A DNA stretch of 64,000 nucleotides from Actinoplanes regularis (GTDB lineage Bacteria; Actinomycetota; Actinomycetes; Mycobacteriales; Micromonosporaceae), in the NCBI RefSeq assembly GCF_900188005.1, contig NZ_FZNR01000001.1, forward strand, positions 930,001-994,000, written 5' to 3'. Positions 54,828 to 63,484 of the stretch are shown here, in pieces; positions within the stretch are counted from its first letter, which is position 1, and the number at the start of each line of letters is the position of its first letter. Position numbers and translations under genes: made by a program. The notes under the pieces are model-generated. The model did no database searches. It worked only from the letters and a program-made list of their open reading frames with translations, and had not been told where the DNA came from.

Positions 54828-56372
54828 ATGACGACTCTGTCCCTGGCCACCGTTCTCGCGGAGAGCGCACGCCGCTACCCGGATAAGGTCGCGGTGATCG
54901 ACGCGGGCGCCCGGATCACTTATCGCGAGCTCTGGCAGCAGGCCCGGGAGTATGCGGCGGGCCTGAGCGAGCTCGGCATCGGTGCCGGCGACACGATCGC
55001 CGTGATGATCCCGAACGTCGCCGACTTCCCGCGGGTCTACTACGCCGCGCTGGCCGTGGGCGCCCGGGTGGTGCCGGTCTCGCTGCTGCTCACCCCGGAG
55101 GAGGTCGCCTACGTCCTCACCGACAGCGAGGCGGACCTGCTGGTCACCCACTCCGCGTTCCTGCAGGTGGGCGCGGGCGCGGCACAGCTCGCCGGCACCC
55201 GCCTGGTCAACGTCGGCCCGCTCCCCGCCGACCTGCCGAATCCCCCGGAGCGGCTGGAGGAGGTGTCCGCCCGGGTTCCGGCACTGCACACCTACGTGAC
55301 CCGCGAGGCCGAGGACGTCGCGGTGATCCTCTACACCAGCGGCACCACCGGCAAGCCGAAGGGCGCCCTGCTCACCCACCTCAACCTGGTGATGAACGCC
55401 GCGGTGAACGTCTTCGACGTGCACCCGATCACCGGCGACGACATCGTGCTGGGCTGCCTGCCGCTGTTCCACACGTTCGGCCAGACGGTCGGGATGAACG
55501 CCACCTTCCGGCTGGGCGGGACGCTGGTGCTGCTGCCCCGCTTCTCCGGCGAGGCCGCGATCGACCTGATCGTCCGGGAGAACGTGACGATCTTCCACGG
55601 CGTGCCGACCATGTACATCGGGCTGCTGGAGGCCGCGGCGAAGGCGGAGGAGCTGCCCAAGCTCAAGCTCTGCGTGTCCGGCGGGGCGTCGCTGCCGGTG
55701 GCGGTGCTGGAGCGGTTCGCCGAGGCGTTCGGTTCGCACATCTGGGAGGGTTACGGCCTCTCCGAGACGTCGCCGACGGCGACCACGAACCAGCCGGCGT
55801 ACGGCGCGCGGCCGGGCACCGTCGGCCACCCGATCTGGGGCGTCGAGGTGGAGATCGCCCGTCCGGAGATCCCGGAGCGGATCGAGTTCCTGCCCACCGG
55901 CGAGCTGGGCGAGATCGTGATCCGGGGGCACAACGTCTTCGCCGGCTACCTGAACCGGCCGGAGGCGACCGCGGAGGCCATCGTCGACGGCTGGTTCCGC
56001 ACCGGTGACCTCGGCGTCAAGGACGACGAGGGCTTCATCAGCATCGTCGACCGGACCAAGGACCTGATCATCCGGGGCGGCTTCAACGTGTACCCGCGAG
56101 AGGTCGAGGAGGTCCTCGCCCGGCACCCGTCGATCCAGCAGGTCGCGGTGATCGGTGTGGTGGACGAGACGCACGGCGAGGAGATCTGCGCGGTCGTCGT
56201 GCTCGAGGACGCGGGGCTCACCGAGCAGGAGCTGATCGACTGGTCCCGGGAGCGCCTGGGCAAGCACAAGTACCCGCGCCAGGTGCGGTTCGCCGAGTCA
56301 CTCCCGCTCGGGCCCAGCATGAAGGTGCTCAAGCGGGAGCTGCGCGAGCAGTACTCAGGAGCGGAACAGTAG
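54828..56372 (+). CDS. Long-chain acyl-CoA ligase (FadD-type)
   Basis: A 514-residue ANL-family adenylate-forming enzyme: P-loop YTSGTTGKPKG, EGYGLSETSP, TGDLGVKDDEGF and FNVYPREVEEVL; the catalytic Lys is in SMKVLKREL, with Met where Gly is usual. It activates a carboxylic acid to acyl-CoA, the entry step for the ACAD and SDR enzymes encoded nearby. ATG behind GGAGG. The 3' end overlaps the convergent NUDIX gene by 18 bp. Confidence 0.92.
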   Translation: MTTLSLATVLAESARRYPDKVAVIDAGARITYRELWQQAREYAAGLSELGIGAGDTIAVMIPNVADFPRVYYAALAVGARVVPVSLLLTPEEVAYVLTDSEADLLVTHSAFLQVGAGAAQLAGTRLVNVGPLPADLPNPPERLEEVSARVPALHTYVTREAEDVAVILYTSGTTGKPKGALLTHLNLVMNAAVNVFDVHPITGDDIVLGCLPLFHTFGQTVGMNATFRLGGTLVLLPRFSGEAAIDLIVRENVTIFHGVPTMYIGLLEAAAKAEELPKLKLCVSGGASLPVAVLERFAEAFGSHIWEGYGLSETSPTATTNQPAYGARPGTVGHPIWGVEVEIARPEIPERIEFLPTGELGEIVIRGHNVFAGYLNRPEATAEAIVDGWFRTGDLGVKDDEGFISIVDRTKDLIIRGGFNVYPREVEEVLARHPSIQQVAVIGVVDETHGEEICAVVVLEDAGLTEQELIDWSRERLGKHKYPRQVRFAESLPLGPSMKVLKRELREQYSGAEQ

Positions 56373-56792
56373 CTTCGGCAGTTCCGCGACGATCGGCACG
56401 TCCGCGGGTAGCCACGGGACGCTGTTCAACTGGTCCACGGTCAGCCAGCGCAGGGCGGAATGCTCCAGCGCCTCCGGTACACCGCCGTCGAGCACCTCGA
56501 CGGCGTAGACCCGGAGCACGGCACGGCCGTGGGCCAGGGACACGTCCGGGCCGACCCGGCCGGCGACCTCGACAGTGATGCCGAGCTCCTCGGCGCACTC
56601 TCGGACCAGCGCCTGCTGGTCGGTCTCCCCCGGTTCGACCTTGCCGCCGGGGAACTCCCATTTACCGGCCGCCTCCGGCGGGGAGCTGCGCTGACAGGCC
56701 AGCACCCGCCCGTCATCGATGATGACGGCCGCCACGATTACCCTGGGTGATGGCGAGGATTTGACGTACTGTTCCGACGGCATGAGATCCAA
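56355..56792 (-). CDS. NUDIX hydrolase, MutT2-like
   Basis: About 145 residues with a full Nudix box (GKVEPGETDQQALVRECAEELGI, matching Gx5Ex7REUxEExGU) and MutT-like IVAAVIIDDGRVLACQR and GKWEFPGG. Resembles mycobacterial MutT2, which hydrolyses oxidised dGTP/dCTP. The start may be 56792 or an ATG 9 bp downstream. Confidence 0.9.
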   Translation of the reverse strand: MDLMPSEQYVKSSPSPRVIVAAVIIDDGRVLACQRSSPPEAAGKWEFPGGKVEPGETDQQALVRECAEELGITVEVAGRVGPDVSLAHGRAVLRVYAVEVLDGGVPEALEHSALRWLTVDQLNSVPWLPADVPIVAELPKLLFRS

Positions 56793-56965
56793 GATCGCAC
56801 AAAACTCCGCCGATCAGGTTGCCCGAGCCGCCCCGATCGTCCCCCAAACACGGATATGTGGGCGTGGACATCATTGTCCCAACGGGCAAGACTGTCCGTA
56901 CCGACCATGACGACACGGCGACAGTTCGGCCACAAGCCGGCAACAACGCTTCGGGGGGTGCGGCC

Positions 56966-57280
56966 ATGCGGGCTAGAAAACGCCGGAACGACCCCGGCTC
57001 CGACTATCTGAGCGATGCTCTCACGCTGTTGGGCGGCTGGACCCGGGACGGCGTACAGCTGCGCCGCGACCTGGCCTGTGATGACAGCCAGCATGCCGCA
57101 TTGACCGAGCGGATCAAGGTGGCGGCGGACACACTCGCGATCCGCCCGATGATCCGGCGGGTCGATGGACACACTCAGATCTGCCTGGGTGACCGGGACG
57201 GTGAGGCCATCACCGACGGTGAGGTAACGCTGGCGGCCCGGATCGAGGATTTCTATCGCACCGTGCTCGACCACCCGTAG
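56966..57280 (+). CDS. Pterin-4a-carbinolamine dehydratase-like protein, active-site motif altered
   Basis: A 104-residue protein: LLGGWTRDGVQLRR, ERIKVAADTLAIRPMIRR, TQICL and ITDGEVTLAARIEDF follow the order and spacing of the PCD fold. The active-site His-His-Pro is replaced by IRPM. It is probably a non-catalytic relative. ATG 56966 follows GGGGGGTG. Assignment rests on pattern rather than strong identity. Confidence 0.6.
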   Translation: MRARKRRNDPGSDYLSDALTLLGGWTRDGVQLRRDLACDDSQHAALTERIKVAADTLAIRPMIRRVDGHTQICLGDRDGEAITDGEVTLAARIEDFYRTVLDHP

Positions 57281-57304
57281 AGCCGGCGGACTACGCTGCG
57301 CCGC

Positions 57305-57667
57305 ATGGCAGACGTGATCTACGACAACAAATCTCAGCTGGAGCAGATCCAGAGCGGACTGCTCGAGGGCGAGACCATCATCGCCGTCTACGACGCGATC
57401 GGCGTGGGCACCGGCTTCATCGGGCTGACCAACCGCCGGATCATCATCCAGGACAAGTCGTTCGTCGGTAAGAAGTTCGCGCTCACCAGCATCCCCTACA
57501 ACAAGGTGAGCTCGGTCAGCGTGGTCAGCAACAAGAGCTGGGCCGGCCAGTTCTTCTCCAGCGGCGAGATCGCGATCACCGTCGGGCAGCACGTCTACGA
57601 GGTCGAGTTCCGCGGTTCGGACAAGGCGCACCACGCCCACAACCTCATCCTCGGCTTCGCTTCCTGA
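57305..57667 (+). CDS. Bacterial PH-domain protein
   Basis: A 120-residue protein that looks like a single bacterial PH (bPH) domain: EGETIIAVYDAIGVGTGFIGLTNRRIIIQD and a terminal helix DKAHHAHNLILGF. Role unknown. Starts 24 bp after the PCD-like gene, so may be in the same operon. Confidence 0.8.
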   Translation: MADVIYDNKSQLEQIQSGLLEGETIIAVYDAIGVGTGFIGLTNRRIIIQDKSFVGKKFALTSIPYNKVSSVSVVSNKSWAGQFFSSGEIAITVGQHVYEVEFRGSDKAHHAHNLILGFAS

Positions 57668-57683
57668 CCCTCCACCGACGGAT

Positions 57684-58592
57684 TCAGGGCCCGCCGACCG
57701 ACTGCGTCAGATCCCAGATGTACCTGCGGCCGGCGGGCTTCTCGTCCCGCCAGACCATCTCCCACCGGCCGGACGGGCCCCGCACCGGCTCCTCGATCAC
57801 GCCGTACCCCTCCCGCTCCTTGACGCTCGGCGGCTTGGCGTTCTCCGGGAACGAGAACGTCACCTGGAAGCGGGTGAACGCGGACGGTGTACCGGCGGCC
57901 GTGGGCAGCCTGTCCTCCCAGACCAGTTGATCCCAGCCGCGCTCGCGGAGCGGGCGCCACAGCCCCCGCGGCCGGTACTCGACCTGCCACTCGGTCGGCG
58001 AGGTCATCGCCGGATCGAAGATCATCCAAACCCGCAGCAGCCGGGTCTGCTCCAGCGGCAGCGCGGTGATCGTGCCGGAGGTCTGCCGGTACGCCTTGAA
58101 CGCGACGTCGTCGAGCCGGACGATGCGATCGTCATAGGTCGGCACGATCGGTCGCATGGTCCGGTGCGTGAGCAGCGGTCCCGGGGTGGTGACCCGCTTC
58201 TCCACGATCCGGTCACTGTCGTCGTCGGCGCCGACCGTCACGGTCACCTCCAGGGTCTCCTGGAAGAGCGGCTTCTCCCGATCACTGATCCGCTGGATGG
58301 CGTCCAGATAGCGCTGGTGCCCGACTCGCTGCAGGGCCAGCGCCTGGGTCTTCTCCACCACCTCGCCGCGCAGCTGGCGGATCTTCAGGACGAAGGCGAT
58401 CTGCCAGAACCGGACTACGAAGTAGAGCAGGCAGGCGAGGCAGACGGCGGTCAGTGCCCACTGGGCGATCCGGGCCGGGAACTCGGCCAACTGGGCGACG
58501 CCGGAGGCCAGCCCGAGGAGCATGATGAGGACATTCAGGGTGCCCCTGAATACTGACTGATACTTCGACGGTGTCGCTGACATCGTCATCAT
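57684..58592 (-). CDS. Membrane-anchored protein of unknown function
   Basis: About 302 residues: two hydrophobic segments near the N-terminus (about 15-35 and 42-62), a charged linker with EVVEKTQALALQRVGHQRYLDAIQRI, and a soluble beta-rich C-terminal domain rich in Trp (TEWQVEYRPRGLWRPLRERGW). Three in-frame ATGs (58592, 58589, 58583) precede the first helix. I recognise no family. Convergent with the PH gene. Confidence 0.7.
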   Translation of the reverse strand: MMTMSATPSKYQSVFRGTLNVLIMLLGLASGVAQLAEFPARIAQWALTAVCLACLLYFVVRFWQIAFVLKIRQLRGEVVEKTQALALQRVGHQRYLDAIQRISDREKPLFQETLEVTVTVGADDDSDRIVEKRVTTPGPLLTHRTMRPIVPTYDDRIVRLDDVAFKAYRQTSGTITALPLEQTRLLRVWMIFDPAMTSPTEWQVEYRPRGLWRPLRERGWDQLVWEDRLPTAAGTPSAFTRFQVTFSFPENAKPPSVKEREGYGVIEEPVRGPSGRWEMVWRDEKPAGRRYIWDLTQSVGGP

Positions 58593-58828
58593 GATGCCGA
58601 CCGATCCTGGTCGGACAAATCCCGTCAGAGGGTGACGTAGCCCGATCTGGTGTCGCCGTCCGAGCGACGTTTGAAAAAGCCGATCACTGGATACGGCGTG
58701 CCAGAACGGGAGCCCAGGAACGGTTACTGGCGAGTAGACATTGCTGACTCGGAGCGGCCCTTGCATGCTACCCAGGAGGTTTCAACGCGATCCATCAATG
58801 CCCCTTTGACTCCCGGAGGCGAGCATCG

Positions 58829-59032
58829 GTGCTGGCCCACCTGCAGAAGCCGTTGACCCGGAGGCCGAGCCGCGAACTGTTCGGCAACGATCTCGGCCCC
58901 GCGCCGGCCGGCAGCGGGGAAGGGGGTCAGCCACATCGGCTGGCCGTGCTGCTCGGCGCGAACGCGATTTTCGCGATGGCGTTGCTGCTCTCGGCCGTAC
59001 TGGTCGGCCTGGCCACAGTCGCGCTGCACTGA
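58829..59032 (+). CDS. Small single-pass membrane protein
   Basis: A 67-residue protein with a GTG start and GGAGG 9 nt upstream. One hydrophobic helix at the C-terminus (LAVLLGANAIFAMALLLSAVLVGLATVAL region), with a basic Pro-rich N-terminus. Family unknown. Convergent with an 18-codon ORF. Confidence 0.6.
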   Translation: MLAHLQKPLTRRPSRELFGNDLGPAPAGSGEGGQPHRLAVLLGANAIFAMALLLSAVLVGLATVALH

Positions 59033-59048
59033 CCCCCGGGTCCGGCTG

Positions 59049-59105
59049 TCAGTAGCTGCCACCCTCGCCGCCGCGCGGCCAGGGTAGCTTCGCCATCGTC
59101 GTCAT
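59049..59105 (-). CDS. 18-residue peptide ORF
   Basis: ATG-initiated ORF for MTTMAKLPWPRGGEGGSY with an excellent AAGGGAG ribosome binding site. It lies 91 bp downstream of the peptidase E gene on the same strand, and a TAAACT hexamer upstream may be a -10 box. Too short to assign; could be a signal or leader peptide, or a chance ORF. Confidence 0.4.
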   Translation of the reverse strand: MTTMAKLPWPRGGEGGSY

Positions 59106-59196
59106 AGCTCTCCCTTTGCAATCGACTCCGCAACAGACAGCGGAATCGGTCGCGATGCGATTGTGGTCCGCGCGTAGTTTAGCCGGGTAGGCCCGT

Positions 59197-59943
59197 CTAG
59201 TTCGGATATACCGGAAGAATCCGGGTCGGCAGCGGGGTCTCGGTCACGGTGCCGTCGGTGGCGCGCTTGAGTTCGTACCCCAGCGGGCCCTCTCGATCCG
59301 CGACCACCTCCTGCAGCGAGGTCCCCCGGTACACCAGCCCCGCGCCGTCGTCGGTGGCGAAGCCATCCGGCAGCGTGCCGTCGCCGATCAGTTCGTGCAT
59401 CTTCGGCCGGCGCTGCTCCTCGGCGTCGTAGTGGACGCCGTTGCTGTACGGCAGCCAGCCCAGCCCGTCGGTGAATCCGCGCAGCGTCAGACCGAAACTG
59501 TCCGTGCTTCCGCCGGCGTGCCAGCAGATCGAGCCGGCCGACACCCCGCTCATCACCACACCGGCCTGCCACGCCTCGTGCAGGATCTCGTCCAGCCCGT
59601 GGACCCGCCAGACCGCACAGAGGTTCGCCACGCTGCCACCGTCCACCCAGATGACATCCTGCGCCAGGATGTGCGAGCGGATGTCGTCGATGTTCGGCAT
59701 CGGGAACAGTTGCAGGTGGGACACAGTGAACTTGGTCCCGGCGAAGGCCGCGTAGAACGCCCCGATGCGGGTATCCGGGTCGCCGGTCGCTTGGGCCAGC
59801 ACGCAGATCTTCGGGGCCGCGGTCGCATTGGCCAACTCGGCCGCGAAGTGGTGGATCCGGCCCGGGCGGATGTCGAAATTGCCACGCCGGCCCCGCTCGA
59901 AGCCGGCGCTGGTAGCCAGAATGGTGGGAATATCTGCGGTCAT
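59197..59943 (-). CDS. Peptidase E (S51 family)
   Basis: A 248-residue S51 serine peptidase, the family of aspartyl dipeptidase PepE and cyanophycinase. The nucleophile motif GVSAGSICW is intact, as are DVIWVDGGSVANL and SNGVHYDAE with the catalytic His. It probably cleaves Asp-X dipeptides or related substrates. Start ATG 59943 (a GTG is just before it). Confidence 0.88.
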   Translation of the reverse strand: MTADIPTILATSAGFERGRRGNFDIRPGRIHHFAAELANATAAPKICVLAQATGDPDTRIGAFYAAFAGTKFTVSHLQLFPMPNIDDIRSHILAQDVIWVDGGSVANLCAVWRVHGLDEILHEAWQAGVVMSGVSAGSICWHAGGSTDSFGLTLRGFTDGLGWLPYSNGVHYDAEEQRRPKMHELIGDGTLPDGFATDDGAGLVYRGTSLQEVVADREGPLGYELKRATDGTVTETPLPTRILPVYPN

Positions 59944-59967
59944 CACAACATCATCGCGTGCGATGGA

Positions 59968-60864
59968 TCAGCACGCCGACGTCGGTTCGAGCCGCACGTC
60001 GGCCGCCGACTCCTGATCGAAGAGCGCGAGATCCTCGTCGGTGACGGCGGAGGAGCCGTTCTCGCCGGCCTCCGGCCCGTCCGGGTACGGCTGCGAGACG
60101 TCGGTCTCGCCGGTGCACGCGATCCGGCCCCTCGGCGGGCAGAGGTCGAAGGCGACGGCACACTCGTCCCGCGTCCCGAAGATCACCACCCGCTGTCGCG
60201 GCTGCCGGGTGACGGTGGTGTCCAGCACCCGCCGGCCGGCCTGCCTCCCGTCGACGAGGGTCACCAGGTAGCGGACCGTCTCCTGGCCCGCGGCGCCCGG
60301 GACCCGCACCTTCCGGTAGCCGCGCGGCAGGGTGTCGTCGCGGACCACCTGGGTGCGGTACGGAATGGGCCGGGTCTCCACCTCGGTACGGGTGGTGACG
60401 ACCGCTTCGGCTCTGACACGACTCTTCTTCGCGGCGTCTCGCGACCCGTCCTTCGTCGACCCTCCCTTGGCCGAACGCGCCAGATGTGCCGAGCGCGGCG
60501 ACCGCGATCCGGTGCGGTCGGCCGGATCCTCGGCCCGCGCGCGGCTCAACTCGGCCCCGGTTTCCGTGAGGCTCTGCGCCGGCTCACCGGCGGCCGGCGG
60601 CTGGGGCTGCACCGGAGCGTGTGTGTGCCGCCGAGGCAACGGCTCCGCGGCCGCCGCCTCCCGGCTGACCACCTCCGGGTCCTGCTCCAGGCGTGCGGCA
60701 CCCGGGTCCTTGGCCAGTGTCTGCTCGGCGGTCTCGGCGGGACCGTCGCCCCTGGTCAGCACGGCCGCGCCAGCCGCACCACCGAGGAGCACCAGCAGCG
60801 CGCCGACGCCGGCGACCATGCGGACGCCGAACGGCAGGCGGGCCCACCAAGACTTTCGCGGCAT
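59968..60864 (-). CDS. Membrane-anchored G5-domain protein
   Basis: About 298 residues: a basic N-terminus and one hydrophobic anchor (VRMVAGVGALLVLLGGAAGA region, about 13-35), a long Pro/Ala/Arg-rich linker to about residue 145, then a G5 domain (EVETRPIPYRTQVVRDDTL, VTLVDGRQAGRRVLDTTVTR) and a Cys-containing tail (DECAVAFDLCPPRG, IACTGE). G5 domains occur in Rpf and other wall-binding proteins; no Rpf catalytic domain is present. Probably attached outside the cell and bound to peptidoglycan. Confidence 0.82.
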   Translation of the reverse strand: MPRKSWWARLPFGVRMVAGVGALLVLLGGAAGAAVLTRGDGPAETAEQTLAKDPGAARLEQDPEVVSREAAAAEPLPRRHTHAPVQPQPPAAGEPAQSLTETGAELSRARAEDPADRTGSRSPRSAHLARSAKGGSTKDGSRDAAKKSRVRAEAVVTTRTEVETRPIPYRTQVVRDDTLPRGYRKVRVPGAAGQETVRYLVTLVDGRQAGRRVLDTTVTRQPRQRVVIFGTRDECAVAFDLCPPRGRIACTGETDVSQPYPDGPEAGENGSSAVTDEDLALFDQESAADVRLEPTSAC

Positions 60865-61070
60865 TTCAAGCAAATGCTGTAGAGAGTCACTAGTTGTCTG
60901 GTTTTGCACCAGAGCATTGTTGCTTGTCCCGCGCTGAATGCAAGTGTCCGATAGTCCCCCGAAATGCTGACCAGCGCTGCCCGTAACCGAGTCGACGCGC
61001 CCCCTACACCCCGCCACACCACCAAGAAGTGTGAGGTCACGGGTTTGCAGCCGGTCGTACGATCACAGGC

Positions 61071-61532
61071 ATGCCGCGATCCGGACCCCTCACGCCCCTG
61101 AGCCCGGAGGAGGAAGCGGTGATGCGCGCGCTCGGCCGGTTCCTGCTGGTCGTCCCGCGGGCGCTCGACGCCGACCTGATGCGCGAGCAGCGCATGTCGG
61201 CCAGCGAGTACTCGGTGCTCCGGCACCTCTCGGAGACGCCGGGTCACCGGATGCGAATGAGCGAACTGGCCGCGGCCTGCGACATGTCGCTGAGCGGGAT
61301 GACCCGGCTGGCGGCGAAGCTGGAGTCGCTCGGCTATCTGAAGCGGATCAGGTGCGAGGAGGACGCGCGCGGGGCGAACGCGGTGCTCACCGCCCGCGGG
61401 ATGGAGCGGCTGCGGGAAGCCTGGCCCACGCATCTGGCCAGCGTGCGGCGGCACATCCTGGACCACCTGGGCGAGCTGGATCTGGACCGGCTGGCCGTGG
61501 CGTTCGCCGCGATGGCGACGGAGGAGCTATAG
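61071..61532 (+). CDS. MarR family regulator
   Basis: A 153-residue MarR protein: MSASEYSVLRHLSETPGHRM, MSELAAACDMSLSGMTRLAAKLESLGY and a wing RIRCEEDARGANAVLTARG. Target unknown. The 3' end overlaps the convergent GNAT gene by 6 bp. Confidence 0.9.
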   Translation: MPRSGPLTPLSPEEEAVMRALGRFLLVVPRALDADLMREQRMSASEYSVLRHLSETPGHRMRMSELAAACDMSLSGMTRLAAKLESLGYLKRIRCEEDARGANAVLTARGMERLREAWPTHLASVRRHILDHLGELDLDRLAVAFAAMATEEL

Positions 61533-61979
61533 GACCCGCTCGAAGCAGAGGGAGATCTCCGAGCCGACATATTTGCCGTACAGCGGAATCTCCCGGTAGC
61601 CCTCGCGCTGATAGAAACGGATCGCGTCGGGCTGCGCGAACCCGGTCTCCAGCCGCAGCGCCGTCCAGCCCCGCTCCCGGGCGGCCGTCTCCAGCGCGCG
61701 AAGGATCGCGGTCGCCACTCCGGAGCCCCGGCCGGCGGGCACCACATACATCCGCTTGACCTCGGCGCTGTGCTCGTCGAGCTGCCGCAGGGCTCCGCAA
61801 CCCAGCGCCTCGCCGTCCCTCGACGCGACCAGGAAGATGTCGATTTCGGACGCGACCGGGGCACCGCCGGGCTCGTGATCGTCACAGCCGTAGCGCTCGT
61901 CCAGCTCGGCCCGTTGCGCCAGCCGCAGCGCGGCACCTGCCGGATCCTCCCAGGGGCGCTCTTCGATCATCCAGGTCAT
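61527..61979 (-). CDS. GNAT acetyltransferase
   Basis: A 150-residue GNAT protein: VKRMYVVPAGRGSGVATAIL (acetyl-CoA site) and AIRFYQREGYREIPLYGKY. Similar small proteins acetylate amino acids or drugs; target unknown. Divergent from the TetR gene with twin palindromes between. Confidence 0.88.
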   Translation of the reverse strand: MTWMIEERPWEDPAGAALRLAQRAELDERYGCDDHEPGGAPVASEIDIFLVASRDGEALGCGALRQLDEHSAEVKRMYVVPAGRGSGVATAILRALETAARERGWTALRLETGFAQPDAIRFYQREGYREIPLYGKYVGSEISLCFERVL

Positions 61980-62006
61980 GACGACCCTCCGCTCACCGAC
62001 CGGTTC

Positions 62007-62035
62007 GTAACAAGCGTTACGGTAACATTCGTTAC
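62007..62035. promoter_or_regulatory. Twin GTAAC-N4-GTTAC palindromes
   Basis: GTAAC-AAGC-GTTAC (62007-62020) and GTAAC-ATTC-GTTAC (62022-62035) lie side by side with a 15-bp period between the divergent GNAT and TetR genes. Probably the operator of the TetR protein, covering both promoters. Confidence 0.65.
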
Positions 62036-62054
62036 GACGAGAGGAGTGCGATCC

Positions 62055-62642
62055 GTGTCACGATCGGCAGACCGGTCCGCGCAGGGTGCGGCGCTGTCCC
62101 GCGCGGTCTGGGACGTGCTCGCCACCCAGGGCCTGGAGCGCCTCACCGTCCGCTCCGTCGCGGCCGCGGCCGGCTGCACCACCGGCCTGGTGATGCACCG
62201 CTTCCCGAACCGGCGGGCGCTTCTGCTGCACGCCCGGCAACTGCTCCACGAGGTCACCCTGGCCCGGGTCGAGGCGCTGGAGGCCGCCGCGCCGACCATC
62301 CGCGCCGCGCTGCGCGCGATCCTGCTGCAAGGGATGTCCATCGACGAGCAGAATCGGCAGGAAGCTGTCGTCTGGCTGGGATTTCTGGCGTCCGCGATCT
62401 CCGACGACGAACTGATCGCTGAGCATCGCCGGAACAACCACTCCTGGCGCACCCGGGTGGAACGCCTCACCGCGGCCGCCGCGCCGGACTGGGCCCCCGC
62501 GCGGGTCTCGTCGGTGGCGCTGGCGTTGATCGCGATGACCGAGGGCGCCGCGGCTCTCGGGGCGGCCGACCCGGCCGCCTTTCCTGCAACGCAGCAGGTG
62601 GAGATGCTGGATGCGGCGCTGATCGCTTTCGGTCTCTTTTAA
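62055..62642 (+). CDS. TetR family regulator
   Basis: A 195-residue TetR protein: LSRAVWDVLATQGLERLTVRSV and GCTTGLVMHRFPNRRALL form the HTH. GTG 62055 follows GAGAGGAG by 8 nt; an alternative GTG is at 62046. Likely controls the divergent acetyltransferase. Confidence 0.88.
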   Translation: MSRSADRSAQGAALSRAVWDVLATQGLERLTVRSVAAAAGCTTGLVMHRFPNRRALLLHARQLLHEVTLARVEALEAAAPTIRAALRAILLQGMSIDEQNRQEAVVWLGFLASAISDDELIAEHRRNNHSWRTRVERLTAAAAPDWAPARVSSVALALIAMTEGAAALGAADPAAFPATQQVEMLDAALIAFGLF

Positions 62643-62783
62643 GATCCATTCCCGGGTACGACCTGTCGGGCCCCGTGGCCAGGCTCGAGCCGAGTCCCGT
62701 GGCGTTCTCGCGCGGGGCCCGCACCATCCCGGGCCGCTGCCGCGCGTCACGGCCCGCTCCGCTCAGCGCCGTGCCCGCCTCGA

Positions 62784-63389
62784 TCAGCGCAGGGCTGGGA
62801 AGATCGTGCCGGCCACAATGGCCCCGGCCAGCGCACCGACCACCACCTGCGCCGGGGTGTGCGCGGTCAGCCGCACCCGAGCCCACCCGCCGAGCACCAC
62901 CAGCGGCGTCCCGAGCAACGCCACCGGTCCGTAGATCACTGCCATCGTGGCCAGTGCCCCAGCGGCCACCCCCGCGTGGATCGACATCTTCCACCAGTGT
63001 GTGACCAGCGCGAATATGACGAGACCGGTGCCGCCGGCGACCAACAGCGCCAGCACCTCCCGCGGCGCACCGAGCAGCATCAACAGAGCCAGTCCGGCGC
63101 AGAGCGACGCGACCCCGAACAGCAGCGGCACCCGTCGGGCGGCCCGCTCCGGGATGTGATGGTCGGTGAGGCGCCCGGTCCGCACCCCATGCAGCACGTA
63201 CCCCAGCGGGATGACCGCCGCGAAGATCGCCCCCGGCAGCCCCCACCAGCGGGAGACGCCCGACGCCTCACCGGCGTGCCACCCCACGACGACCAGCAGC
63301 ACCGCCACCAGCACCGCCGGCGCGAGCACCTCAGAAACAATGCGCGCGACCCGCTCGCTCACGCTCGCGCTCACCTCGGTGTTGATCAC
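62784..63389 (-). CDS. PAP2-superfamily membrane phosphatase
   Basis: About 201 residues, with five or six hydrophobic segments. Motifs KMSIHAGVAAG and RVRLTAHTPAQVVVGAL match the second and third PAP2 signatures; the first KxxxxxxRP motif is not evident, so activity is not assured. Probably acts on lipid or prenyl phosphates. Start is GTG 63389 or TTG 63413. Confidence 0.75.
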   Translation of the reverse strand: MINTEVSASVSERVARIVSEVLAPAVLVAVLLVVVGWHAGEASGVSRWWGLPGAIFAAVIPLGYVLHGVRTGRLTDHHIPERAARRVPLLFGVASLCAGLALLMLLGAPREVLALLVAGGTGLVIFALVTHWWKMSIHAGVAAGALATMAVIYGPVALLGTPLVVLGGWARVRLTAHTPAQVVVGALAGAIVAGTIFPALR

Positions 63390-63484
63390 GCCCCATTCTG
63401 GCAGGCCACCCAAATGTTTCCACGTTCATTAGCGCCGGGTTCCCGAGTTCCGCCGGCCACCGGCCCTGAGCTGCCCAACGCCAT

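Noticed and set aside
59197..59946. Cyanophycinase
   Set aside because: Length and motifs fit the S51 family, but no cyanophycin synthetase is in the window, so peptidase E is the safer label.
59968..60864. Resuscitation-promoting factor (Rpf)
   Set aside because: A G5 domain is visible, but the lysozyme-like Rpf domain is missing.
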